From: Bacillota bacterium
GTDB lineage: Bacteria > Bacillota > Sulfobacillia > JAJZYS01 > JAILZS01
Direction of reading: 5' to 3'
DNA: 46,980 nt
NCBI GenBank assembly: GCA_023512375.1
Contig: JAILZS010000019.1
Span: 1 to 46,980, forward strand
Shown here: piece after piece, positions 1 through 7,847 of the stretch
Position numbering within the stretch: position 1 is the first letter of the stretch
Layout of the letters: each line of letters begins with the position of its first letter
Notes under the pieces: model-generated
What the model was told of the DNA's origin: nothing
The model's input: only the letters and a program-made list of their open reading frames with translations
The model's database searches: none
Program-made: the position numbers and the translations under genes

Positions 1-72
1 CTCGGCCGTGATCGCCCGCCCCCGACGGCAGCCCCAGTCGCGCGCGGCCTCCGCCAGTTCCGCCTCCCCCAG
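1..72 (-). CDS. possible 3' fragment of an unidentified gene running off the left edge
   Basis: Read on the minus strand from 72 to 1, one frame gives 24 codons with protein-like composition (Leu/Ala/Glu-rich, then a short Arg-rich basic stretch) and no stop. The other frames are Pro/Arg/Ser-rich in the way non-coding frames usually are here. The fragment is cut on its N-terminal side by the 20-C run and on the other side by the window edge. It is too short to assign to a family. This could equally be chance in GC-rich DNA. Confidence 0.25.
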   Translation of the reverse strand, partial: MGEAELAEAARDWGCRRGRAITAE

Positions 73-84
73 CGGCGGGGGCCG

Positions 85-104
85 CCCCCCCCCCCCCCCC
101 CCCC
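85..104. repeat. 20-base cytosine homopolymer
   Basis: Twenty consecutive C bases. No other run of this length occurs until the G-tracts near 46850. It interrupts a reading frame that looks coding to its left. A run like this is typical of a low-quality or gap-filled contig junction, although a genuine homopolymer cannot be excluded. Confidence 0.9.
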
Positions 105-431
105 GCCGCGCTCGCGCGCGGCTGGAGGAATGTTCACTCGTTCACGGGACGGGGGCAGGCAACCGATGTGGGCGGCCGCGGGGGCGGCTGTCTCTCTGGG
201 GCATGCGCCCTCTGACCCGACCGGCGGGGCCGGCGACAGGCGGGCGGGAGCGGCATACGGCGGCGCCATGCGGCGCGGCGCGGGTGCGTTGGAACCGGGG
301 CGGTGGTGGTCCGGAGGCGGACCGTCAGCACCTGGTCCGCGCGAACTGGGGCGCTAGCATGAGGGCGGTCCATCGCGGGCAGCCGCCGGCCCGGTACGGA
401 CGACGCCGCGCGGCGGACGGGGGGTGATGGC
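105..431. other. stretch without a convincing gene, upstream of the cupredoxin gene
   Basis: About 330 bases with no ORF of protein-like composition. A 75-codon ORF from the ATG at 130 sits directly after a GGAGGA sequence, but the spacing is too short and its product is Gly/Ala/Arg/Pro-rich with no recognisable motif. A tandem GTTCAC pair lies at about 132-145. It presumably holds the promoter of the next gene, but I see no clear -35/-10 pair. Confidence 0.5.
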
Positions 432-1102
432 ATGGCGATACCGGTGATCGCACCGGCGGCGGTGGCGCGGTTGGTGGCGAGGGCCGTGCTGTTGGCGCTG
501 GCCGCCTGGCCGGGTGTCGCCCGGGTCGTCGGCGTAGCGCCCGCGTTCGCTGGGGTGCTGGCGCTGGTGGTCGGGGCGGTGTGGGTCTTCGCCGCCCGGG
601 CACCGCTTCCGGCTCCGGCGCCGCTCGCGCCCTTGCCCGAGCGCGTGCGCTTCGGGCCGCCTGCGGCGAGCGTGACGCGCACGATCCGGCTGGAACGGAT
701 GGCGGACCTGGCGCCTGCCGCCTTGACCCCGGCCGCCTTCGCCCTGCCCGCGGGGGAGCCGGTGCGCCTCGTGATCCTGTCCGACGATCCGCGCCCCAGC
801 CCGCCTACGCTTCCCTATACGCGCGTGACGGGAACGGCGGGCGGCTGGGAGACGGTGGACGGGCGCCGCGTGCGCAGCCTGCCGGCGGGCGACATCGCCC
901 ACACCCTGACCGTGCCGGCGTGGGGCCTCAACGTGCCGGTTCCCGCCGCCCGGTCCGGCGGCGCGGTGCGCGTCGCCGTCACCCCCTCGCCCCGGGCGGC
1001 AGGCACGTGGCAGATGTGTACCCCTGTGGCGTGCAAGGGGGAGGCTGGGGCGATCCGATGGTCCAGGCCGGCATCATGCGGGGGGAGGTCCGGGTCGCAT
1101 GA
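432..1102 (+). CDS. cupredoxin-domain membrane protein, apparent single-base frameshift
   Basis: The ATG at 432 follows a G-rich ribosome-binding stretch. The first roughly 60 residues hold one or two hydrophobic segments. After that comes a cupredoxin-like fold resembling the CuA/blue-copper domains of oxidase subunit II relatives: a His in HTLTVPAWGLNVPVP and a Cys at the end of GTWQMC. The open frame then decays into Arg-rich nonsense. Shifting frame at the CCCC run at 1021-1024 gives PCGVQGGGWGDPMVQAG followed by IMRGEVRVA and a stop at 1102, which restores the usual Cys-x-x-Cys-Gly...Met metal loop. One missing C explains the break (671 nt observed, 672 expected, 223 aa). Likely role: membrane-anchored copper protein in electron transfer. 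Substrate unknown. Confidence 0.7.
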
Positions 1103-1120
1103 GCGACGTCGGCAAAGGGC

Positions 1121-1150
1121 GCGCCCCGGCCCTCGACGGCCGGGGCGGCG
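1121..1150 (+). terminator. strong GC hairpin downstream of the cupredoxin gene
   Basis: GCGCCCCGGCC at 1121-1131 pairs with GGCCGGGGC at 1138-1146 across a 6-base loop. No real U-tract follows (only GTTCTC). It lies just after the cupredoxin stop and inside what would be the N-terminus of the next gene if the ATG at 1099 were used, which argues for the later start. Confidence 0.5.
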
Positions 1151-1242
1151 CGTTCTCTGGCAGGGGCGGAGGATTCGAGCCGGGCGGGCACGAAGCGGCT
1201 AGGGAGAGTTCGACGCCTTTGGCGCGCTGGGGGGAAGTCTTC

Positions 1243-4200
1243 GTGCAGGCATTGCGTTGGCGTCTCATCGGCCCGTTCCGCGGCGGCCGCGTCGTGGCGG
1301 TGGCCGGCCACCCCACGGATCCCATGACGTTTTACTTCGGGGCGTGCGACGGCGGCGTGTGGAAGACGACAAACGGCGCCCAGACCTGGCGCAACGTGAG
1401 CGACGGGTTCTTCCGCACGGCGGCGGTGGGCGCCATCGCCGTGGCCGCCTCGGATCCCAACGTCGTGTACGCGGGCATGGGGGAGGCGTGCATCCGCTCG
1501 AACGTGTCGCACGGCGACGGCGTCTACCGCAGCACGGACGGCGGCGCCACCTGGCGCCACCTGGGGCTGGAGGACACGCGCCACATCGCCCGCGTGCGCG
1601 TCGACCCGCGCGACCCCGACCGCGTCTACGTCGCCGCCCTGGGGCACGCCTTCGGCCCCAACGCCATGCGGGGGGTCTTCCGCACCCGGGACGGCGGCGC
1701 GACATGGGAGCAGGTGCTGTTCGTGGACGAGGAGACCGGCGCCTGCGACCTGTCCATGGACCCCCTCAACCCCCGCATCCTGTACGCCGCCATGTGGCAC
1801 GGTCGGCGCACCCCCCACGGCCTCACGAGCGGCAACACGGCGGGCGGCCTGTGGCGGTCGACGGACGGGGGCGACACGTGGACGCGCCTGAGCGGGCGCG
1901 GGGGGTTCCCGGACGGCCTTGTGGGCCGGATCGGCGTCTCCGCCTCGGGCGCCCGCGCCGGCCTCGTGTACGCCACCGTGGAGGCGGCGGAGGGCGGCGT
2001 CTTCCGGTCCGAGGACGGGGGTGAGCACTGGGAGCGTGTGAACCAGGAGCCGGCGCTTCGCCAGCGCCCCTGGTACTACGAGCACATCTTCGCCCATCCG
2101 ACGGAGCCGGACACGGTGTGGGTGCTCAACGTGGAGGCGTGGCGGTCGACGGACGGCGGCCGCACGTTCCACACGGTGTCCACGCCGCACGGCGACAACC
2201 ACGACCTGTGGATCGACCCTGTCCGGCCCGAGCGCATGATCGAAGGCAACGACGGGGGCGCCATCGTCACCTTCGACGGCGGCCGCACCTGGTCGTCGCT
2301 CATGAACCAGCCGACGGCGCAGTTCTACCACGTCACCACCGACACCGCCTTCCCCTACCGCGTGTACGGGGCGCAGCAGGACAACACCACCCTGTGCGGC
2401 CCGAGCCGCAGCCACCGCGCAGCCATCACGAACGGCGACTGGCACGCCGTAGGCGGGGGCGAGAGCGGCTACATCGCCGTGCGCCCGGACGACCCCGACA
2501 TCGTCTACGCCGGCAGCTACATGTACCTGTCGCGCTTCGACCGCAGGACGCGCCAGGAGCGGCCCATCCTGCCCTGGCCCGAGGACACCCTGGGCCAGGG
2601 GGCGGGCGAGGCGCGTTACCGCTTCCAGTGGACCTTCCCGGTCCTCCTCTCCCCCCACGACCCGAACGTCCTGTACGCGGCAGGCAACGTCGTCTTCCGC
2701 TCCACCGACGAGGGCCAGAGCTGGCAGGTCATCAGCCCCGACCTCACGCGCCGCGACCCCGAGCGCATGGCGGCCTCCGGGGGTCCGATCACCAAGGACA
2801 ACACGGGGGCCGAGTACTATTGCACGATCTTCGCCCTGGCCGAGTCCCCCGTGAAGCGGGGCCTCTTGTGGGCGGGATCGGACGACGGCCTGGTGCACGT
2901 GAGCGAGGACGGCGGCTCGAGCTGGCGCAACGTCACCCCGCCCGCCGACCTGCTGCCCGAGTGGTCGCTCGTGAGCGTCATCGAGCCTTCGCCCCACGAC
3001 CCGGCGGTGGCTTACCTGGCCGCCACCCGCTACAAGCTCGACGACCTGAGGCCCATCCTCCTGCGCACGGACGACGGTGGCGCCACCTGGCGTCCGATCG
3101 CCGAAGGCCTGCCGGGCGACGAGCCCACCCGCGTCGTCCGCGCCGACCCGGTGCGGCGGGGCGTGCTCTACCTCGGCACCGAACGCGGCGTCTACGTCTC
3201 CCTGGACGACGGCCGTAGCTGGCGGCCGTTGGGGGAGGGGCTGCCGGTGGTGCCCGTGCACGACCTGAAGGTGCATGCCGACGACCTGGTGGCGGGGACG
3301 CACGGGCGGTCGTTCTGGATCCTGGACGACCTGGGGCCGGTGCGGGAGATGGCGGAGGCGGGAAGCGAGGGGGGCCTCCACCTGTTCCGCCCCCGCGCCA
3401 CCGTGCGCCTCGAGCCCGACTGGGGCTTCTCCCGCCGCGAGGGGCGCGCGGGCCATCTGCACATGGACCAGGCCACCGCCGCCTGGGAGCGGCCGCCGGC
3501 CGAGGCGGAGGGCGAGCCGGTGCCGGTGCGCTTCCTCGACGCGGGGGAGAACCCGCCCACCGGCGTCCTCCTCACCTACCGCCTGAGCCCCGAGGAGGCC
3601 CAAGGCCCCGTCACCCTCACCATCCTCGACGCCTCCGGTGCGGTCGTGCGTCGGTTTACCAACGCCGCTCCACCCAAGGAGCCGAAGGACGACGCGGACG
3701 CTTGGCGGCGGGAGCCGCGTCTGCCGGCCCGGCCCGGCCTCAACCGCTTCGCCTGGGACATGCGCTACCCGGGCCCGGAACATCTCCCCCGCGGCGTCTT
3801 CTGGGCCGGCACGAAGAACGGACCGATGGCCCCTCCCGGCACGTACGAGGCGGAACTCACGGCGGGGGAGCGGTCGGTGCGGGTGCCCTTCGCCATCGTG
3901 CCCGATCCGCGCCTCACCGTCCCCGAGGCCGATCTGCGGGCCCGGTTCGAGCTCGCCGTGCGGGTGCGCGACGTCATCTCCGACGCCCACCGCGCCGTGC
4001 GCACCATCCACGCCCTGCGCGCGCGCGCCCAGGCGTGGGCCGACCGAGCCCGCGCCGCCGGCCGGGGCGAGGAGGTGGAAGGCGCCCGCAAGGCGCTGGT
4101 CGACGCCCTCGCCCCGATCGAGGAGGCGCTCATCCAGACGAAGGCCCGCCACAGCGAGGACCTGCTCAACTACCCCAGCCGGCTGAGCGACAAGCTCAGC

Positions 4201-4395
4201 TCCCTCCTCGTCGCCGTGGAGGCCGCGGACGCGCGCCCCACGGACGCCATGTACGCCCTGTTCGACCATCTGGCCGGGCAGGTGGCCGAGCAGCGCCGGG
4301 CCCTGTCCCAGGCCCTGGAGCTGCACCTGCCGGCCCTCAACACGGCCGTGGCCGCCCTGGCGCTCCCACCCGTGGGCGCCGAGGAGGCGGTGTAG
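1243..4395 (+). CDS. VPS10/sortilin-like BNR-repeat propeller protein
   Basis: Large protein (1050 aa from the GTG at 1243) of the bacterial VPS10/BNR 'glycosyl hydrolase' superfamily. It begins LRWRLIGPFRGGRV, the usual opening of the family. Asp-box repeats recur through the first ~700 residues (STDGGATW, STDGGDTW, SEDGGEHW, TDDGGATW, SEDGGSSW). Next comes a beta-rich domain with a proline-rich stretch, then a helical, probably coiled-coil C-terminus (about residues 900-1040). The start at 1243 has GGGGGGA just upstream; an ATG at 1099 would add 48 low-complexity residues across a hairpin. No signal peptide is visible from either start, although many family members are exported. Catalytic activity is not demonstrated for the family, so a binding or scaffold role is as likely as hydrolysis. 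Confidence 0.9.
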   Translation: MQALRWRLIGPFRGGRVVAVAGHPTDPMTFYFGACDGGVWKTTNGAQTWRNVSDGFFRTAAVGAIAVAASDPNVVYAGMGEACIRSNVSHGDGVYRSTDGGATWRHLGLEDTRHIARVRVDPRDPDRVYVAALGHAFGPNAMRGVFRTRDGGATWEQVLFVDEETGACDLSMDPLNPRILYAAMWHGRRTPHGLTSGNTAGGLWRSTDGGDTWTRLSGRGGFPDGLVGRIGVSASGARAGLVYATVEAAEGGVFRSEDGGEHWERVNQEPALRQRPWYYEHIFAHPTEPDTVWVLNVEAWRSTDGGRTFHTVSTPHGDNHDLWIDPVRPERMIEGNDGGAIVTFDGGRTWSSLMNQPTAQFYHVTTDTAFPYRVYGAQQDNTTLCGPSRSHRAAITNGDWHAVGGGESGYIAVRPDDPDIVYAGSYMYLSRFDRRTRQERPILPWPEDTLGQGAGEARYRFQWTFPVLLSPHDPNVLYAAGNVVFRSTDEGQSWQVISPDLTRRDPERMAASGGPITKDNTGAEYYCTIFALAESPVKRGLLWAGSDDGLVHVSEDGGSSWRNVTPPADLLPEWSLVSVIEPSPHDPAVAYLAATRYKLDDLRPILLRTDDGGATWRPIAEGLPGDEPTRVVRADPVRRGVLYLGTERGVYVSLDDGRSWRPLGEGLPVVPVHDLKVHADDLVAGTHGRSFWILDDLGPVREMAEAGSEGGLHLFRPRATVRLEPDWGFSRREGRAGHLHMDQATAAWERPPAEAEGEPVPVRFLDAGENPPTGVLLTYRLSPEEAQGPVTLTILDASGAVVRRFTNAAPPKEPKDDADAWRREPRLPARPGLNRFAWDMRYPGPEHLPRGVFWAGTKNGPMAPPGTYEAELTAGERSVRVPFAIVPDPRLTVPEADLRARFELAVRVRDVISDAHRAVRTIHALRARAQAWADRARAAGRGEEVEGARKALVDALAPIEEALIQTKARHSEDLLNYPSRLSDKLSSLLVAVEAADARPTDAMYALFDHLAGQVAEQRRALSQALELHLPALNTAVAALALPPVGAEEAV

Positions 4396-4412
4396 GGGGA
4401 AGGCGCGCGGTC

Positions 4413-4447
4413 GGGCCGCGCTCGGGCCGTTGGCCCGGGTGCGGCCC
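4413..4447 (+). terminator. nested hairpin terminator after the VPS10-like gene
   Basis: GGGCCGC (4413-4419) pairs with GCGGCCC (4441-4447), and inside that CGGGCC (4423-4428) pairs with GGCCCG (4432-4437). Symmetric 3-base internal loops separate the two stems. It starts 18 bases after the stop codon. There is no U-tract, so termination would be of the U-poor, GC-rich kind. Confidence 0.55.
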
Positions 4448-4500
4448 GGCCGTTCGTCCATGGCCCCCGCCCGGCACGACCGCTATCCTGGGCGGGAGAC

Positions 4501-4520
4501 GGCCCCGCCGGCGCGGGGCC
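4501..4520. promoter_or_regulatory. perfect 8-bp inverted repeat before the DtxR-like gene
   Basis: GGCCCCGC, 4-base loop, GCGGGGCC. It ends immediately before the purine-rich ribosome-binding region (GGGAGGGGAGGGGG) of the regulator gene. It could be an autoregulatory operator, an mRNA hairpin, or a second terminator element. Confidence 0.4.
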
Positions 4521-4539
4521 GGGAGGGGAGGGGGCGCCC

Positions 4540-5196
4540 GTGACGTCCCGGCCGTCCGCCCTGGACCGCTACCTCATGGCCGTGTACGCCCTCGACGCGG
4601 AGGGGGAGGTCCCCCGCCCGGCGCGCCTGGCGGCTTACCTGGGGGTACGGGCGGCGAGCGTGAGCCGCGCCCTCTCTCGCCTGGAGGGGCGGGGATGGGT
4701 GCAGGGGCGGCGGCCCATCCGCCTGACGCCAGCGGGCCGGCGGCGGGCGCGCCGTCTGTTGGCCTGCCACCAGGTGGCGGAGCGCTGGCTCGTGGACATG
4801 CTCCACCTGGAGTGGGCGACGGTGCACGCCGACGCCGAGCGGCTGGCGGCCGTCCTCACCCCCGCGCTGGCGGCGCGCCTGTGGCGCCGGGTGGGGAGGC
4901 CGCGCACCTGCCCCCACGGCAATCCCATTCCCGACCCCGGGGCGGGCCCTCGCCCCGGGCTGCCCCTCGCCCGCGCCGCCCCCGGCGCCTACCGCCTGCT
5001 GCGCGTCACGGAGGAGCTGGAGGGCGACGAAGGGGCCATGCGCGCGCTGGCGGCGCTTGGCCTCGCCCCCGGGGCGGCGGTGGAGGTGGACGGCCGCGCC
5101 CGGGGCGGAACGCGGGTGCGCGGCCCCGGGGGGGAGGGGGTGCTGGCCGCGGCGTGGCTCGAGGGGGTGCGCGTCTGGCCGGCGGCACCGGCGTGA
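4540..5196 (+). CDS. DtxR/MntR-family regulator with degenerate primary metal site
   Basis: 218 aa. The N-terminal winged helix (about residues 8-65) is followed by the DtxR dimerisation region with the family's CPHGNPIP signature (124-131) and a C-terminal FeoA/SH3-like domain (about 155-218). By eye alignment the ancillary metal ligands are kept (His77, Glu81, His96). The positions matching the primary site of DtxR (Met10, Cys102, Glu105, His106) are Arg10, Glu100, Ala103 and Ala104. It is therefore a true family member that may no longer bind the activating metal normally. Its stop codon overlaps the GTG of the dehydrogenase downstream (GTGA), implying translational coupling. The GTG start at 4540 has a strong purine-rich RBS. 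Target genes are unknown; the coupled dehydrogenase is the best guess. Confidence 0.88.
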   Translation: MTSRPSALDRYLMAVYALDAEGEVPRPARLAAYLGVRAASVSRALSRLEGRGWVQGRRPIRLTPAGRRRARRLLACHQVAERWLVDMLHLEWATVHADAERLAAVLTPALAARLWRRVGRPRTCPHGNPIPDPGAGPRPGLPLARAAPGAYRLLRVTEELEGDEGAMRALAALGLAPGAAVEVDGRARGGTRVRGPGGEGVLAAAWLEGVRVWPAAPA

Positions 5197-6416
5197 GGGC
5201 GCTCGTCCAGTCGGCCGGCCCCCTCTCCCTGGCGGCCCGCCGCGTCCTCGGGGGGAGCGCCGCCCGCTGGCCGGTCGCCGGCGTCCTGCGCCTTCTGGAG
5301 GTGGCGGACCCGGGGCCTCCGGGGGCGGGCTGGGTCCGCCTGCGGCCTCTCCTGTCGGGGGTGTGCGGCAGCGACCTCGCGTCGCTGCGGGGGAGGAGCC
5401 CCACCGTCCTGTGGCTGCTCGTCTCCTTCCCGTCCGTACCCGGGCACGAGGTGGTGGCCCGGGTGGAGGCGGTGGGCGAGGGCGTCGAGGGCGTGCGCCC
5501 GGGCGACCGGGTGGTGGTCGATCCCTGCGTCTCCTGCTTCGTGCGCGGCCTTCCCCCATGCGAGGCGTGCCGGGCGGGGGAGACGGCCCTGTGCCGGCGT
5601 GCAGCGCAGTCGGGAGGGGGCCTGGCGCGCGGCATGATGGTGGGCTACCATCGCGACCTGCCCGGCGGGTGGGGGGAGGCGATGCGCGTCCACGCGAGCC
5701 AAGTGTACCGGGTGCCGGACGGGGTGGAAGAGCGGGCCGCCCTGTGGGCGGAGCCCCTGGCCGTCGCCTTGCACGCCCTCATGCCGGTGCCGTGGGCGCG
5801 GACGGAGCGCGTGCTGGTGATCGGCGGCGGGAGCATCGGCCTGGCCTGCGTCGCCGCCCTGGGCCTGCTGGGGGCGCCGGTGCCGGCGGTGGCGGTCCGC
5901 CACCGTCACCAGGCGGCGGCCGTACGCCGGCTGGGCGGGCGCCCCCTGGAACCGGGGGAGGGCGCCTGGCCCCGCGCCGGCGGCGGTGTGGCGGTGCGGG
6001 GCTGGGCGGGCCGGCCCCTCTGGTTGGGAGGGTTCGACGCGGTGGTGGACGCGGTGGGCGGCGACGCCGTCTTCGCCCGCGCCGTGGAGGCGACGCGGGC
6101 GGGCGGCTGGACGGTGCGCGTGGGGGACGTGGGCAGCCTCCCCCGGCCGGGAAGGATGGGCGGGCGCGTGTGGGCGCCGGACGCGCACATCCTGCAACCC
6201 TTCGCCTATGGCCGGGAGGGAGGCCCGGGGGGGCCGCACACGCTGGAACTGGCCCTTCGGGCGCTGGCCGACTCGCTCGACCGCGAGGCGCTGGCCGCCC
6301 TGGTCACCCATGTGTACCCCCTCGAAGCGTACCGCGAGGCGCTGGAGGCGGCGTTCGACCACCGCCGCCACGCCTCCGTGAAGGTGGCCTTCGCCCCGGC
6401 CGGCGATCAGGCCTGA
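5193..6416 (+). CDS. zinc-type medium-chain dehydrogenase (alcohol/sorbitol DH-like)
   Basis: 407 aa from a GTG that overlaps the regulator's stop. It has the GroES-like catalytic domain with Cys58 in GVCGSDL and the GHEV motif at 84-87. A Cys-rich structural-zinc lobe carries cysteines at about 112, 115, 123, 126 and 134. The Rossmann domain contains VIGGGSIGL and an Asp-rich strand (FDAVVDAVGG). The family oxidises alcohols or polyols with NAD(P). The N-terminus carries about 25 extra residues before the usual first strand. Substrate cannot be read from sequence. Coupling to a DtxR-like regulator is unusual for this enzyme class. It ends convergently, overlapping the amidohydrolase by 10 bases. 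Confidence 0.9.
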   Translation: MRALVQSAGPLSLAARRVLGGSAARWPVAGVLRLLEVADPGPPGAGWVRLRPLLSGVCGSDLASLRGRSPTVLWLLVSFPSVPGHEVVARVEAVGEGVEGVRPGDRVVVDPCVSCFVRGLPPCEACRAGETALCRRAAQSGGGLARGMMVGYHRDLPGGWGEAMRVHASQVYRVPDGVEERAALWAEPLAVALHALMPVPWARTERVLVIGGGSIGLACVAALGLLGAPVPAVAVRHRHQAAAVRRLGGRPLEPGEGAWPRAGGGVAVRGWAGRPLWLGGFDAVVDAVGGDAVFARAVEATRAGGWTVRVGDVGSLPRPGRMGGRVWAPDAHILQPFAYGREGGPGGPHTLELALRALADSLDREALAALVTHVYPLEAYREALEAAFDHRRHASVKVAFAPAGDQA

Positions 6417-7669
6417 GGGGGCGCCTCCGGCGCCGGGCGCCGCCCGCTGCGGACGATGCGGCCGGCGCGCACGACGAGGCGGATGCGTTCGGTGCGGGTG
6501 AGCACGGCCACGTCGGCCAGGGGGTCGCGGTCGACGGCCAGGAGGTCGGCCGGGCGGCCCGGGGCGACGACGCCGGCCGGGCTGCGGAGCAGGCGGGCGG
6601 CGTTGGCCGTGGCGGCGACGATCGCCTGCATGGGGGTCATGCCGGCCTCCACCAGGTAGACGAGCTCCTGGGCGTTCTCCCCGTGCAGGTTGAAGGGCGT
6701 GCCGGCGTCGGTGCCCATGGCCACCGTCACGCCCCGGGCGATGGCGCGGCGCACGGAGGCGACGTGGGCCTCGGCCACCTCCCGCGCCTTGCGCACCGCC
6801 CACGGCGGGATGGAGGGGGCGTCGGCGTGGCGCACGATCTGGCGCGGCGCCGTCAGCGTGGGCACGAGGGCGACGCCGCGGGCGAGCATCATGTCGATGG
6901 CCTCGTCGTCGAGGTAGATGCCGTGGTCGATGGAGTCGACGCCGGCGCGGATGGCGTTCTTGATCCCCTCGGTGCCCTGGGCGTGGGCGAGGACGGGGAC
7001 GCCGACGTTGTGCGCCTCCTCGCAGGCGACGCGCATCTCCTCCTCGGTGAGGCCGCGCGCCTGGGGGGAGTCGCCCAGGGACATGACGCCCCCCGTGGCC
7101 ATGAGCTTGATCGCCTTCGCCCCGCGCCTGAGCTCGCGCCGGACGGCCTTTCGCACCTCGTCGGGGCCGTCCACCACGCCCGGCAGGCGCAGGCGGTAGA
7201 CCTCCTCGGGGAAGCGCGTCTGGCGGTCGCCGTGGCCGCCGGTGATGCTCAGGGCGTAGCCTGCTGCGAAGACCGAGGGGCCGACGACGAGGCCCTCGTC
7301 CACGGCCCGGCCGATGTCGATGGAGACGCCGAACTGGTTTCCCGCGTCGCGCACGGTGGTGAAGCCCATGTGGAGCGTGCGCTGGGCGTGGCGCAGGGCC
7401 ACCAGGGTGGCGAACGGCGCCGTGCCGTGGCGCAGCTGCCCCTCCAAGTCGGACACCCCGTCCGAGCTCAGATGGACGTGGCAGTCGATGAGGCCGGGGA
7501 GGACGTAGGCGCCGGCCAGGTCGAGGACGCGGGCGCCGGCCGGGACGGGGCTGGCGGAGGCCTCCACGGCCTCGATACGGCCGTCGCGGATGCGGATCTG
7601 GCGGTCGCGCTGGGGTGGCGCGCCGGTGCCGTCGATGACGTGGACGCGGGCGAGAACCAGGCTGTCCAT
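6407..7669 (-). CDS. metal-dependent amidohydrolase (prolidase/imidazolonepropionase-like)
   Basis: 420 aa. Amidohydrolase-superfamily TIM barrel: HxH at 64-66 (DCHVHLSSD), the probable carboxylated lysine in AKAIKLMATGGV, later metal histidines in LAHAQG and SIDHGIY, and the catalytic aspartate in MGTDAGTPF. The small beta-sandwich formed by both termini (HVIDGTG and RAGRIVRSG) is typical of the imidazolonepropionase/Xaa-Pro dipeptidase-like cytosolic group. The ATG at 7669 has a near-ideal AAGGAGGAG ribosome site. Substrate unknown; cyclic amides or dipeptides are the usual ones. It stands alone, divergent from the HNH gene. Confidence 0.92.
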   Translation of the reverse strand: MDSLVLARVHVIDGTGAPPQRDRQIRIRDGRIEAVEASASPVPAGARVLDLAGAYVLPGLIDCHVHLSSDGVSDLEGQLRHGTAPFATLVALRHAQRTLHMGFTTVRDAGNQFGVSIDIGRAVDEGLVVGPSVFAAGYALSITGGHGDRQTRFPEEVYRLRLPGVVDGPDEVRKAVRRELRRGAKAIKLMATGGVMSLGDSPQARGLTEEEMRVACEEAHNVGVPVLAHAQGTEGIKNAIRAGVDSIDHGIYLDDEAIDMMLARGVALVPTLTAPRQIVRHADAPSIPPWAVRKAREVAEAHVASVRRAIARGVTVAMGTDAGTPFNLHGENAQELVYLVEAGMTPMQAIVAATANAARLLRSPAGVVAPGRPADLLAVDRDPLADVAVLTRTERIRLVVRAGRIVRSGRRPAPEAPPQA

Positions 7670-7847
7670 GGCTCCTCCTTGCGTGCGGTCGGCTGGTTGG
7701 ACGAGCCCAGGGCTTCGACGTCGGCCGCCCCGGCGCCTTCGCGCCGGCGGGCGATGGCCGCTCCCGCCACGCGGCGGGAGGAATTTCCAAGCCGGGGGCG
7801 AACGGCGAGGCGAGCGTTGCGGGCTGGCGCGTGGGGAGGAAGCGGCG

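Noticed and set aside
134-682. 182-codon frame on the minus strand over the start of the cupredoxin gene
   Set aside because: Ala/Pro/Thr/Arg-only composition and overlap with the better-supported gene on the plus strand.
1380-3230. Recurrent short direct repeats of the type ACGGACGGCGGCGCCAC
   Set aside because: Explained by the Asp-box repeats (S/T-x-D-G-G-x-T/S-W) of the encoded propeller, not a CRISPR array or mobile-element repeat.
979-4461. 1160-codon open frame antisense to the VPS10-like gene
   Set aside because: It is rich in Arg, Gly, His and Val with no motif, as expected for the complementary frame of a GC-rich gene, while the plus strand has clear Asp-box repeats.
3702-6416. 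904-codon continuous frame covering the VPS10 3' end, the DtxR gene and the dehydrogenase
   Set aside because: Only the part from 5193 on is protein-like (dehydrogenase). The earlier part is a shadow of two better-supported genes.
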